41,731 nt of DNA from Bacteroidota bacterium (GTDB lineage Bacteria; Bacteroidota; Bacteroidia; Chitinophagales; Chitinophagaceae), in NCBI GenBank assembly GCA_013285855.1, contig JABDGW010000022.1:1-41731 (forward strand). Direction: 5' to 3'. Of the stretch, positions 34,154-41,731 are shown in pieces; positions within the stretch are counted from its first letter, which is position 1; each line of letters opens with the position of its first letter. Under the pieces are notes generated by a model that was not told the DNA's origin, made no database searches, and saw only the letters and a program-made list of their open reading frames with translations. Both the position numbers and the translations under genes were made by a program.

Positions 34154-34690
34154 TTAAGTATTGTGTGCAGCTATATGGCCAAAAAAATCTGAAAGCTGCT
34201 GAAAGATATTTTTGAAAACAGGTATAATAGCGCCGGTTATTTTAATTGCTTTTGGACCAAAAGGCTCCACTAAAGAATAGGTGTGAGATGCTTTTATAGT
34301 TTCTGCTTTTAGTAAATTCATTTTGGTTAAATAGAAAAGAAATATGCTGTACACAAAAAGAAATAATACTATGTATAAAATAATTCCGCCTAATTTGTTC
34401 AGCCAGCCTAACATGGCAATATTTATTGCAGCCTGTATAAGGTTAGCAACCCATCTAACTAAAACAATTACACCAACCAATACAATTATAAAAGATAAAA
34501 TAGGCAGCCATTTGCCATTTATATTTACCACATGCTGCAGCCAGGTTGCCACTATATAAGATAATTTCATTGCCGCTGCAACGCCTATTATAATGGCAAA
34601 AAAAGAAAACACAGCAACTATAAACCCGCGGCTTATACCTTTTATTACAGCAAGTACAAGCAGAATAAAAAAGATGATGTCAATTATCAT
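34154..34690 (-). CDS. CvpA-family membrane protein
   Basis: A 178-aa inner-membrane protein with four hydrophobic helices (about 3-22, 27-47, 64-85, 100-122), beginning MIIDIIFFILLVLAVIKGIS and containing RGFIVAVFSFFAIIIG and GWLNKLGGIILYIVLFLFVY, the CvpA family pattern (colicin V production). The role of CvpA outside E. coli is unclear; links with envelope homeostasis are reported. It lies between yqeY upstream (49 bases) and the alpha/beta hydrolase downstream, all leftward. Confidence 0.85.
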   Translation of the reverse strand: MIIDIIFFILLVLAVIKGISRGFIVAVFSFFAIIIGVAAAMKLSYIVATWLQHVVNINGKWLPILSFIIVLVGVIVLVRWVANLIQAAINIAMLGWLNKLGGIILYIVLFLFVYSIFLFYLTKMNLLKAETIKASHTYSLVEPFGPKAIKITGAIIPVFKNIFQQLSDFFGHIAAHNT

Positions 34691-34739
34691 CGTTAGAGCA
34701 GTTTATGGCTAAACGAAAATGCAGGTTGTTTTCTTGCAT

Positions 34740-35195
34740 TTATTTATTTGAAAGCAAATCTTTAGCAGCAGCAGAAATTGCTTTTCCATCTGCTTTGCCC
34801 GCAAGCTGTTTTGTTGCTGCACCCATTACCTTTCCCATATCTGCCGGTGATGTTGCGCCAACCTGTTCAATAATCTTTTTAAGTTCTTCTTTTAATTCAG
34901 CTTCACTCATTTGCTTTGGAAGAAATTTTTCGATGATTGCAATTTCTTCCTCTTCTTTTTTAGCAAGGTCATCACGGTTTTGAGTGCGGTAAATTTCAAG
35001 CGAATCTTTTCTTTGTTTCAGCATTTTCTGCAGCATTTTATTTGCCGTTTCTTCTGAAACTTCACCGTTGGCGCCGGGTTCCGTTTTTGCTTTTATAATT
35101 TCAGCTTTTATGGCACGCAGCCCGCGTAAACCCGCTTCATCTTTTGCTTTCATGGCGTCTTTCATTTCAGCCATTACCTGTTGTTCGAGGTTCAT
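34740..35195 (-). CDS. GatB/YqeY-domain protein
   Basis: A 151-aa helical protein resembling the tail domain of the GatB amidotransferase subunit. The order is LEQQVMAEMKDAMKAKDEAG, LRGLRAIKAEIIKAKTE, then a helical bundle with KRKDSLEIY-like (QRKDSLEIYRTQNRDDLAKK) and EEIAIIEKFLPKQMSEAE motifs, closing with GATSPADMGKVMGAATKQLA. Stand-alone YqeY proteins are widespread; tRNA-related function is suspected but not proven. It follows gldC after an unusual inverted repeat. Confidence 0.93.
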   Translation of the reverse strand: MNLEQQVMAEMKDAMKAKDEAGLRGLRAIKAEIIKAKTEPGANGEVSEETANKMLQKMLKQRKDSLEIYRTQNRDDLAKKEEEEIAIIEKFLPKQMSEAELKEELKKIIEQVGATSPADMGKVMGAATKQLAGKADGKAISAAAKDLLSNK

Positions 35196-35214
35196 ATAGT
35201 GTGTGTTTTACGAT

Positions 35215-35308
35215 AGTCCGAAAGTCGGAAAAGTCCGCAAGTCAGAAAGAATTTTTAATAACCAAAGTATGTCTTTCAGACTTTCGGTCTTCCTGACTTC
35301 CGGACTTT
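35215..35308. repeat. Four copies of a 17-bp unit as an inverted pair of tandem doublets
   Basis: The left arm 35215-35249 holds two tandem copies of a unit close to AGTCCGnAAGTCnGAAA. The right arm 35273-35308 is the imperfect reverse complement of the left, with two more copies. A 23-base AT-rich spacer separates them. The arms can pair along nearly their full length. The right edge touches the gldC stop codon; yqeY begins 19 bases beyond the left edge. Confidence 0.7.
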
Positions 35309-35651
35309 ATTTTCCTTCCTTCAATTGATTATCACGAAATTTCTGATAAAATGTTTTAGCAAATTCTTTCATTTCATCTGTAAGCTCCTGGTGATGTGTT
35401 GCACGATTATACGTATCGGCCATTGTAATAAAAGTCTGGTAAAAAAAATCTGCCATTTCATCTACCATCATTTCTTTTGTCCAAAGGTCAATGCGCATAG
35501 CCGTTTTTTCCATGCCATCCCAAAATGCAAGCATAAAAGCTTTTGCCTGTTGTGTTTCCTGTGTAGTTGTTCCTGTTGCATTCCATTCTATCTGCTGCGG
35601 AATTTTATCTTCATCTAATTTAACCTTTATCGTTATTGTTGAATGTTCCAT
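35307..35651 (-). CDS. gldC: GldC-like gliding-motility protein
   Basis: A 114-aa cytoplasmic protein without signal or membrane segment. The pattern ITIKVKLDEDKIPQQIEWNA, AKAFMLAFWDGMEKTAMRID, LWTKEMMVDEMADFFYQTF and MADTYNRATHHQEL follows GldC of flavobacteria, which enhances gliding in Flavobacterium johnsoniae. GldC is widely conserved in Bacteroidota that do not glide, so motility cannot be concluded. The nearby presence of PorG and T9SS cargo is consistent. It is followed downstream by the repeat at 35215-35308 and yqeY. Confidence 0.85.
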   Translation of the reverse strand: MEHSTITIKVKLDEDKIPQQIEWNATGTTTQETQQAKAFMLAFWDGMEKTAMRIDLWTKEMMVDEMADFFYQTFITMADTYNRATHHQELTDEMKEFAKTFYQKFRDNQLKEGK

Positions 35652-35682
35652 ACTATTTTTTATTGTTGATTGATTGTAACTA

Positions 35683-36777
35683 CTAAGAATGTGCCGCCGT
35701 TTCTAATAATTGCCATAATTTATTTGCAAATACTTCGCGGTTTAAAATTACAGCCTGCTGCTGCGCTTTTTGTTTTAATTGTGTATGAAGATTTTCGTCT
35801 TTATATAATTGAATAATTGTATTGCCCAAAGCATCCGCATTTTTTTCTGTGCAAAATAAAACAGCACCGGCAGCATATTCACTTACATCATTATCTATAA
35901 AAGAAATTACAGGCAACGAGCATTGCATGGCAATTGACAAAATAAGCAAATGCGGTTTATTTTCTGTAACATGAACAAGCGCGTACGTAGATGCAAAAAT
36001 GGCTGCAATAGTTTTTTCTTCAATATTTTCTATCAGCCGCACATCTTCGCGGTATTTATATGTTTTATGCTTCTCCGTAATTGCTGCACCTAACACTTCA
36101 TATTTAGGAAGAATTAATAATTGCATGTTGCTTTGCTGCCATTTTTTAAATTTTGAAAATGCCTGCAGCAACAATACAAAATCATTTACAGCATCATCTT
36201 CTATTACAGCTATAAAATATTCTTTATTATCTGCATGTTGCGCTTTTATCATTAATTTATCATGCCATTCATACGTTTTAAAAATAGCGGGCGCTGAAAA
36301 TAAAATCGAATGCAATGCATCTTGTTTTAAACCACCCGCATTTAAATTTCTTTTTGTATAGGCAAAAATATTTCCTGCATTTTTTACAGATTCATTCAAA
36401 TGCTTTACAGCAAATTTTTCAAGGCTGGTTAGTTGTTGTTTTTCATGATTAAAAATAAAATCAGCAGCAATAATATATTGAGGAATTTTTATTTTAGCTG
36501 AAGCAACGCCATTCAGGTCAATTACAATTTCTGCTTTTGTTTTTTTTAATATAGATGGGATTTTTACGTTGTATAACCAGCTTAAAAGCAAGGGCGACGT
36601 GCTTTCAATATAAATATAAATAACAGCATCTGCCGCAACCTGTTGCTGAAATGCGGGTACAGAATTACTCCATGTTTTTATTTGGTAATTGTGTTCAGCT
36701 GCTTTTTCATTTATAAGCGAAGAAATATATTCTGCATAATCTCCGGCTTCGGCATGTTCAATAACTGCAATGCGCAT
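35683..36777 (-). CDS. GT-B-fold glycosyltransferase, divergent
   Basis: A 364-aa soluble protein that begins MRIAVIEHAEAGDYAEYIS and has the two-lobed order of family 4-like glycosyltransferases. The C-terminal lobe contains LLILPKYEVLG, VRLIENIEEKTIAAIFASTY, the segment ALVHVTENKPHLLILSIAMQ and PVISFIDNDVSEYAAGAVLF, which mirror the nucleotide-sugar-binding region (a normal E-x(7)-E motif is not clear). Acceptor and donor are unknown. A TATTTTTG box at 36785-36792 ends 7 bases before the ATG. GldC follows 31 bases downstream. Confidence 0.75.
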   Translation of the reverse strand: MRIAVIEHAEAGDYAEYISSLINEKAAEHNYQIKTWSNSVPAFQQQVAADAVIYIYIESTSPLLLSWLYNVKIPSILKKTKAEIVIDLNGVASAKIKIPQYIIAADFIFNHEKQQLTSLEKFAVKHLNESVKNAGNIFAYTKRNLNAGGLKQDALHSILFSAPAIFKTYEWHDKLMIKAQHADNKEYFIAVIEDDAVNDFVLLLQAFSKFKKWQQSNMQLLILPKYEVLGAAITEKHKTYKYREDVRLIENIEEKTIAAIFASTYALVHVTENKPHLLILSIAMQCSLPVISFIDNDVSEYAAGAVLFCTEKNADALGNTIIQLYKDENLHTQLKQKAQQQAVILNREVFANKLWQLLETAAHS

Positions 36778-36784
36778 AACGGCG

Positions 36785-36792
36785 CAAAAATA
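36785..36792 (-). promoter_or_regulatory. -7 box TATTTTTG of the glycosyltransferase gene
   Basis: Perfect TAnnTTTG on the minus strand, 7 bases before the ATG at 36777, implying a leader of only a few bases or none. It may be the promoter of the long leftward cluster. Confidence 0.45.
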
Positions 36793-36807
36793 GTTTGCAG
36801 GAAATAA

Positions 36808-36839
36808 AAAAGCTGCTCCAATTTCTTGAAGCAGCTTTT
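36808..36839 (-). terminator. Intrinsic terminator of the first M4 protease gene
   Basis: On the minus strand the arms AAAAGCTGCTTCAA and TTGGAGCAGCTTTT pair over 14 bases with one G-U wobble around a GAAA tetraloop, and T-rich sequence follows. It starts 20 bases after the stop codon. Confidence 0.85.
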
Positions 36840-36859
36840 CAAAAAAAATTAAACAAAAA

Positions 36860-39520
36860 TTATTTTGCCACTATAAACTGGGTGCGTGCAATAATCATAT
36901 TGCTTTGTTCAGCAATAATCATATAAGTGCCTGGCAACAAGCCTAAGTTGTTTAATGAATAATTGTTTTTCCCTGCAGTGATACTGCTTATTGTTTCTGT
37001 TCTTAAAATCCTGCCTGTGAGGTCTGTAATTTTAATATTTACAGGTGCTGTTTTATTTACCTGCAATGCAATATTTGCCACAGAAGTTTTTACAGGATTT
37101 GGAGATACAGCAATGCTGTTTATACTAATGTTATTCGCTGAAGCAAACCCGGCAAATGTTCCGCCTGTAATGTTTACAGTATAATCTTCTGCTTCCCCAT
37201 CTGTAAATGTGCCGCAGGTTGTTGTGCGTGCACTTCCGTAATGCATAATAACACGCATACGTGTCGCGCCGCTTTTTGCTGTTGAAGGCACAGTAAATGC
37301 TTTGGTTACTGCAGCAGTACCGTTTCCTGTTGTTGCCTGCTCACCTGCATCAGTAAATACACCATTATGGTTATAATCAATATATACTGTCCAGTATTCA
37401 CGGTAAGATGAACCAGTGAATCCTGGCGTTAATGTTATACTTGCAGAACCACCCGCAGCAAGGTTTGTACTTAATGCTGTATAATCTCCATAACCGCTGT
37501 TATTGCCGCTTGTATTATTGATAGTTCCTAATACAATCTTATTAATATACTCATACGTTGTATTGCCTTTTGTAGTGCAATAGGTGATGCCGCCAGATGT
37601 TGACGTAGTAAATGAAGCCGCAGTACTGTATGCACTTGTGCTGCCACCAGAACAAGCAGATTGTACCTGGTAATTATAAGTAGTGCTTGCAGTAAGACCG
37701 GTTAAATTATAAGATGTTCCTGTAATGCCGCTAACAGTTGTCCATGTTGAAGAAGTGGATACTTTATATTGAAGATTATAACTTAATGCACCTGTTGCGG
37801 CTGCCCAGCTTACAGTAGCAGATGTGTTGGTAATTGATGATGAAGCTAAACCTGCAGGTGTATTACATGTGCCTCCGCCGCCGCCACCTGCTGTACCAAC
37901 GCCAACTGCATACCAGGCATTTTCAACCTGTATTACTTCGTTGGATGTTGCGCCATAAAGATCAGTGGCTGCATTAATACATGCAGTACGCCAGTCAGCA
38001 TATTGTGAAGTGGGTACAAGGTAAGTTGTATTGCTGCGGTAAATAATCTGGTCTGCCTCACTTAAACCAATACCGGTTACTGAATAAGCACTGCCTTTGT
38101 CGTTAGTTCCACTGCCGCCGGTTACCAATAAGTAAAACATAAAATTGCCTACACCGCTGTTAGTATGCACTCCATAATTATCCGCGCTGCTTGTAGTCCA
38201 ATATGTGCCTTTATACGTATCGGGCTGACCTTGAGAATTTGGGTTGGACATGCTTCGGATAATCCAATTCATATCATTACTCATCAGCCAGTTTACATCA
38301 GTAGGTTTGCTCCAGAACTGTACAGATTTTCCCATGATATCACTCATGCTTTCATTCATGGCGCCGGGTTCTTTGCTATAGTTTAATCCGGATTCTGATT
38401 GAGTAACCCCGTGTGATAATTCATGGCCTGTTACATCAATACCAGTAACACCGCCGGGGTTTTGAGTGCTGTTTGAACGTTTATTAAAATTCATCGCACT
38501 GCCATCCCAAAATGCATTATCTGTATAAGTAGGATCATTTACATAACTATATAATGCTGTGCCTGCATCATCATAACTATTGCGGTTAAAATTTGCTTTA
38601 TAATAAGCATAAGTTTGAGAAACACCGTAATGTGCATCCAATGCTGCTATGTTTGTTCCGGTTAAAGTCCAGTTAGCAGAACTGCTGGAATAATCAGTGC
38701 CACGTGACGCGCTTTCACCATGTAATGTAATGATGCCATTGCCTTTTGTATAATCTCTTAAACGATACGAAGAACCGTTAAGATCACTATGAATTGTTTG
38801 AGCGCCGCTATAAGCAGTATTTGCTGTGCCAGTTGCGTCAGAATAAAATATCTCATCCTTTTTGCCAAGCACATTACCGTTTAAAGCATCTACAAAATAA
38901 TATGCGCGGCTTAAAGGTTCTCTTGCATACACATCAACCTTATAACATAAGCGCAATTCTCTTGGGCTTACAGCATCTGCTCCACTATACCAAACAAGGC
39001 TTGCTTTTGGCGCATAGCTTGCTTTGGTATTATTGGTTTGTTCTTTTATACGTTGTTCCATACCTGCATCCTGCCATGCGTATACTTTGGCATTTACATA
39101 TTTTATAGCAATGCTTATGGCTTCGCTATTGGAAATTTTTTGTGATGAACGCTGGTCCATCATTTCATCAAAATCTGTAACGATAGTTCCGCCAAGGCTT
39201 TTTAATACACCATTTTTTGTGTGCGCTATATACATGGTATTTTCAACAGGAACACCTTTGTATGTTTGATAATAGCGATATTGAATAAACCCAAGTTTGT
39301 CTGATTCAGTTTTTTGTAAAACCAATTCTGAATTCTGATTAAGATCCAGCAATGATTTTACCTGCGCTGAATTGAACGATATAGGCTGGTTGTTATCAAC
39401 TGCAGTAAACTGTTTGCTGATGCCACGATCGCCGCGAATAACCTTGCTTACAAAACTTTGCGGATAAGCCTTAATAATAATAAAGCTTAATAATACAAGA
39501 GATAGAATTTTTCTTTTCAT
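36860..39520 (-). CDS. Secreted M4 (thermolysin-like) metalloprotease with FN3, GEVED and T9SS sorting domains
   Basis: An 886-aa extracellular protease. The order is: signal peptide (1-21), FTP and PepSY-like propeptide (about 50-220), M4 catalytic domain (about 240-545), fibronectin III domain (about 553-640), GEVED domain (about 648-784, with DYNHNGVFTDAGE and DGEAEDYTVNI) and a T9SS type A sorting domain (about 802-886). Zinc ligands are His366 and His370 of HELSHG and Glu390 of GAMNESMSD, spaced as in thermolysin; His452 in YGVHTNSG is the transition-state histidine. The propeptide is removed on activation, and the sorting domain after passage through the secretion system. A close paralogue lies directly upstream. 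Confidence 0.95.
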   Translation of the reverse strand: MKRKILSLVLLSFIIIKAYPQSFVSKVIRGDRGISKQFTAVDNNQPISFNSAQVKSLLDLNQNSELVLQKTESDKLGFIQYRYYQTYKGVPVENTMYIAHTKNGVLKSLGGTIVTDFDEMMDQRSSQKISNSEAISIAIKYVNAKVYAWQDAGMEQRIKEQTNNTKASYAPKASLVWYSGADAVSPRELRLCYKVDVYAREPLSRAYYFVDALNGNVLGKKDEIFYSDATGTANTAYSGAQTIHSDLNGSSYRLRDYTKGNGIITLHGESASRGTDYSSSSANWTLTGTNIAALDAHYGVSQTYAYYKANFNRNSYDDAGTALYSYVNDPTYTDNAFWDGSAMNFNKRSNSTQNPGGVTGIDVTGHELSHGVTQSESGLNYSKEPGAMNESMSDIMGKSVQFWSKPTDVNWLMSNDMNWIIRSMSNPNSQGQPDTYKGTYWTTSSADNYGVHTNSGVGNFMFYLLVTGGSGTNDKGSAYSVTGIGLSEADQIIYRSNTTYLVPTSQYADWRTACINAATDLYGATSNEVIQVENAWYAVGVGTAGGGGGGTCNTPAGLASSSITNTSATVSWAAATGALSYNLQYKVSTSSTWTTVSGITGTSYNLTGLTASTTYNYQVQSACSGGSTSAYSTAASFTTSTSGGITYCTTKGNTTYEYINKIVLGTINNTSGNNSGYGDYTALSTNLAAGGSASITLTPGFTGSSYREYWTVYIDYNHNGVFTDAGEQATTGNGTAAVTKAFTVPSTAKSGATRMRVIMHYGSARTTTCGTFTDGEAEDYTVNITGGTFAGFASANNISINSIAVSPNPVKTSVANIALQVNKTAPVNIKITDLTGRILRTETISSITAGKNNYSLNNLGLLPGTYMIIAEQSNMIIARTQFIVAK

Positions 39521-39819
39521 AATAGTTGATTAAATTTTGGGAATGAATTTGAAATATGAACTTGTTTTTAGCAGTAGAAAAAAATTTTTACTCATTCTAT
39601 ATTGAAGAATATTTAAACACAGTTTATTAAACTATTTTTAGAGATCAGCCGGTAGACGCTCAGCCTGGTTTTTATAAGGACAGGATAATAATTTGGGGTT
39701 TGAAATACAAACGGTAAATTAACGCTTTTATAAATACGCAAATAAATTCACTGCAAAATTTTTAAAAAAAAATGCCGGATATTACTTCCGGCATTTTGCC
39801 CTAACGATCTTTATAAGTT
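39521..39819. other. Intergenic region between the two M4 protease genes
   Basis: This 299-base AT-rich stretch holds the terminator of the upstream paralogue (39771-39795) and must hold the promoter of the downstream one. I find no perfect TAnnTTTG element and no open frame worth calling. A slightly GC-richer patch lies around 39645-39670. Confidence 0.5.
39771..39795 (-). terminator. Intrinsic terminator of the second M4 protease gene
   Basis: Arms AATGCCGGA and TCCGGCATT form a perfect 9-bp stem around a 7-base loop; on the minus strand a run of nine or more T follows. It begins 24 bases after the stop codon. Confidence 0.9.
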
Positions 39820-41731
39820 TTACCTGCTAACTACTAATTGTGTACGGCCAACAATAACGCCATTTTGTTCGGCAATAACCATAAATACGCCATTGTTTAA
39901 TTTATTACTACCGTTTAATACAACTGTGTTTTTACCAGCCTGCATATTTGCTGTATTTTGACTTACCAAAAGCCTTCCTGATAAATCTGTAATCTTTATT
40001 ATTACATCACCTTTATTTATTAAATTTAAAGATGCGCTGGCCACATTTGTTTTAAGCGGATTAGGCATTATTACAATAGCTGTTGATTTATTTTGCGCTT
40101 CATCTTCACTGGCCACAGCATTGAATTTACCGCCTGTTATTTTTAAACTATAATCTTCTACTTCACCATAATCCAGCATGGCGCAAGGGTCAGAACTGCT
40201 GCTTCCATAATTCATTTGTACACGCAATCTTGTTACAGTGTTTTTAGTATTTGCAGGCACCGTAAAGCTAAACGAAGTGGCGCCGGAACCGTCTGCATTG
40301 CCAATCAATTCTCCTGCATCAGCAAAATCCCCGTCATGATTCCAGTCAGCATATGTACTCCAGTATTCACTATACGCTCCGGCTTTAAAGCCCGGAGTTA
40401 AATAAATTGTATACGTGGTTCCGGCGGTTACGTTTGCTTTAAGATTCGTAAAGTTGCCATAACCGCCATTGTTACCGCTTGTATAATTAAGATTGGAAAG
40501 CTGCATACGATTAATATACTCATACTCAGAAACAGAACTATACGAAGCGCAGTAATTGTCTCTTGGGTTACTTAAAGCAGAGAAAGTATATGCTTCGCTA
40601 AATGCACTTTTATTTGCATCAACACATTGGTTCTGTACTTTAAAATCATAAGAATAACCGGGTGTTAAATTATCAAGGCTGTAAGAATTTGTTGTAAGGT
40701 TTTTTACGATTTTATATTTGGCTTCTGTAGAAAGTTTCCATTCAAGATTATAACCATGTGAACCAGGCACTACCTCCCAATTTAAATCGGCTTTAATTCT
40801 TGTAACGTTTGAAACAGAAAGCCCTGTTGGAACATCACAGCCTGAGGCCTCTGTGCCGATGCCTACTGCATGAAAAGCATTTCTAACCTGGTCAACTTCC
40901 TTTGAATTTGCGCCATATAAATCTGCAGCAGCATTTATACAAGCACCACGCCAATCTATATACTGCGATGCTGATGTTAGATAAACAGTTTGAGAACGAT
41001 AAATAATTTGATCTGCTTCTGCTAACCCAATACCTGCAACAGAATATGATTCACCATTGTCGTTAGCTCCACTTCCACCCGTTACCAACAAATAAAACAT
41101 AAAGTTTCCAACACCACTGTTATAATGCACACCGCCATTATCGCCACCACCGGTATACCACAAAGTACCTTTATAAGTATCAGGCTGACCTTCAGCATTC
41201 GGATTACTCATATCGCGAATAACCCAATTCATATCATTACTCATCAGCCAGTTTATATCTGTTGGCTTTGCCCAAAACTGAACTGACTTTCCCATAATAT
41301 CACTCAGGCTTTCATTAATAGCACCTGATTCATAACTATAATTCAAAGCGCAACTTGTTTGCGTTACTCCGTGTGTTAATTCATGACCTGTTACATCAAT
41401 ACCTGTAACACCTGTGGAGTCACCGGTTGAACGTTTATTAAAATTCATTGCAGATCCATCCCAAAAAGCGTTGTCTATATAAGTAGGATCATTAACATAA
41501 CTATACAAGGCTGTGCCTGCACCATCATAACTGTTTCTGCCGAAAGTTGCCATGTAAAAAGAATAAGTTTGTTCAACACCAAAATGTGCATCCAATGCAG
41601 CTTTATCAAAGCCTGTTAAATTCCAGTTTTTTGTTGTGCTGTTGTAATCGTTGCCGCGCAACCCGCTTTCACCATGTAACGTAATTATATCGCTTTTGTG
41701 TGAATAATCCCTCAATCTGAAATTTCCCTGC
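39820..41731 (-). CDS. Second M4 metalloprotease with FN3, GEVED and T9SS sorting domains (5' end outside window)
   Basis: The frame is open to the last base, so the signal peptide and propeptide lie beyond the window; the ATG-less beginning GNFRLRDYSHKSD aligns with SSYRLRDYTKGNG of the neighbouring protease. Visible are the M4 domain with HELTHGVTQT and GAINESLSD, spaced as in thermolysin, and the histidine of GGVHYNSGVG. A fibronectin III domain, a GEVED domain (DWNHDGDFADAGE, DYGEVEDYSLKI) and a C-terminal sorting domain (IVIMPNPLKTNV...) follow. It is a full paralogue of the protein at 36860-39520 along every domain, so a tandem duplication is the simplest origin. It has its own terminator. 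Confidence 0.93.
   Translation of the reverse strand, partial: QGNFRLRDYSHKSDIITLHGESGLRGNDYNSTTKNWNLTGFDKAALDAHFGVEQTYSFYMATFGRNSYDGAGTALYSYVNDPTYIDNAFWDGSAMNFNKRSTGDSTGVTGIDVTGHELTHGVTQTSCALNYSYESGAINESLSDIMGKSVQFWAKPTDINWLMSNDMNWVIRDMSNPNAEGQPDTYKGTLWYTGGGDNGGVHYNSGVGNFMFYLLVTGGSGANDNGESYSVAGIGLAEADQIIYRSQTVYLTSASQYIDWRGACINAAADLYGANSKEVDQVRNAFHAVGIGTEASGCDVPTGLSVSNVTRIKADLNWEVVPGSHGYNLEWKLSTEAKYKIVKNLTTNSYSLDNLTPGYSYDFKVQNQCVDANKSAFSEAYTFSALSNPRDNYCASYSSVSEYEYINRMQLSNLNYTSGNNGGYGNFTNLKANVTAGTTYTIYLTPGFKAGAYSEYWSTYADWNHDGDFADAGELIGNADGSGATSFSFTVPANTKNTVTRLRVQMNYGSSSSDPCAMLDYGEVEDYSLKITGGKFNAVASEDEAQNKSTAIVIMPNPLKTNVASASLNLINKGDVIIKITDLSGRLLVSQNTANMQAGKNTVVLNGSNKLNNGVFMVIAEQNGVIVGRTQLVVSR

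Noticed and set aside
1-41731. CRISPR array, insertion sequence or integrative element
   Set aside because: No regularly spaced repeats, transposase, integrase or relaxase sequences are visible; the repeats found are short hairpins.

Overview
The window looks like an ordinary chromosomal stretch of a low-GC Bacteroidota bacterium, most plausibly a member of the Chitinophagaceae (inference). Supporting signs are several type IX secretion (T9SS) C-terminal sorting domains, a PorG-like DUF6089 protein, a GldC-like protein, a BamA with an expanded POTRA region next to two Skp/OmpH chaperones, a bat-type VWA/TPR pair, a flavobacterial-type lycopene cyclase, and promoters of the form TAnnTTTG instead of TATAAT. 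No phage, integrative element, insertion sequence or CRISPR array is visible. Genes are tightly packed on both strands.

Layout. 1-5843: the tail of an unidentified gene, lycopene cyclase (carotenoid pigment), a GT39 membrane glycosyltransferase, glutamyl-tRNA synthetase, a RelE/ParE-type toxin-antitoxin pair and the ribosome-assembly GTPase EngB. 5915-10377: a haem-binding-domain protein with phosphoglycerate mutase, a DUF4783 protein, tRNA-Glu(TTC) with a clear promoter and terminator, and a BatB/BatC pair. 10479-16976: a GNAT acetyltransferase, a class D beta-lactamase lipoprotein directly behind kbl, a small membrane protein, a nitronate monooxygenase overlapping a dicarboxylate/amino-acid symporter, a DUF3175/DUF3072 convergent pair and an AlkA-like DNA glycosylase. 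17114-23919: secreted or envelope hydrolases (GH97, GH25, M1 aminopeptidase with sorting domain), a radical SAM/SPASM protein and a PAP2 phosphatase.

24023-36777, all on the minus strand, is a long envelope-biogenesis block. In transcription order it reads: glycosyltransferase, GldC, YqeY, CvpA, alpha/beta hydrolase, CBS protein, a second Omp85 protein, NAD kinase, PorG, UppS, BamA, Skp, Skp. It joins outer-membrane protein insertion (BamA, Skp), the lipid carrier for peptidoglycan (UppS) and T9SS/gliding components (PorG, GldC). The right end (36860-41731) carries two tandem paralogous M4 (thermolysin-like) metalloproteases with fibronectin III, GEVED and T9SS sorting domains. These are likely clients of the secretion system that PorG belongs to.

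I do not see a clear unknown multi-gene system. The points most worth a second look are: a four-copy 17-bp repeat arranged as an inverted pair between gldC and yqeY; a row of -7 boxes placed so close to start codons that leaderless mRNAs are likely; double palindromes beside a promoter at 34077-34143; the tandem M4 proteases; a chromosomal OXA-family lipoprotein behind kbl; and an extra Omp85 protein inside the bamA block. Functions are read from motifs and family memory only; no database search was run.
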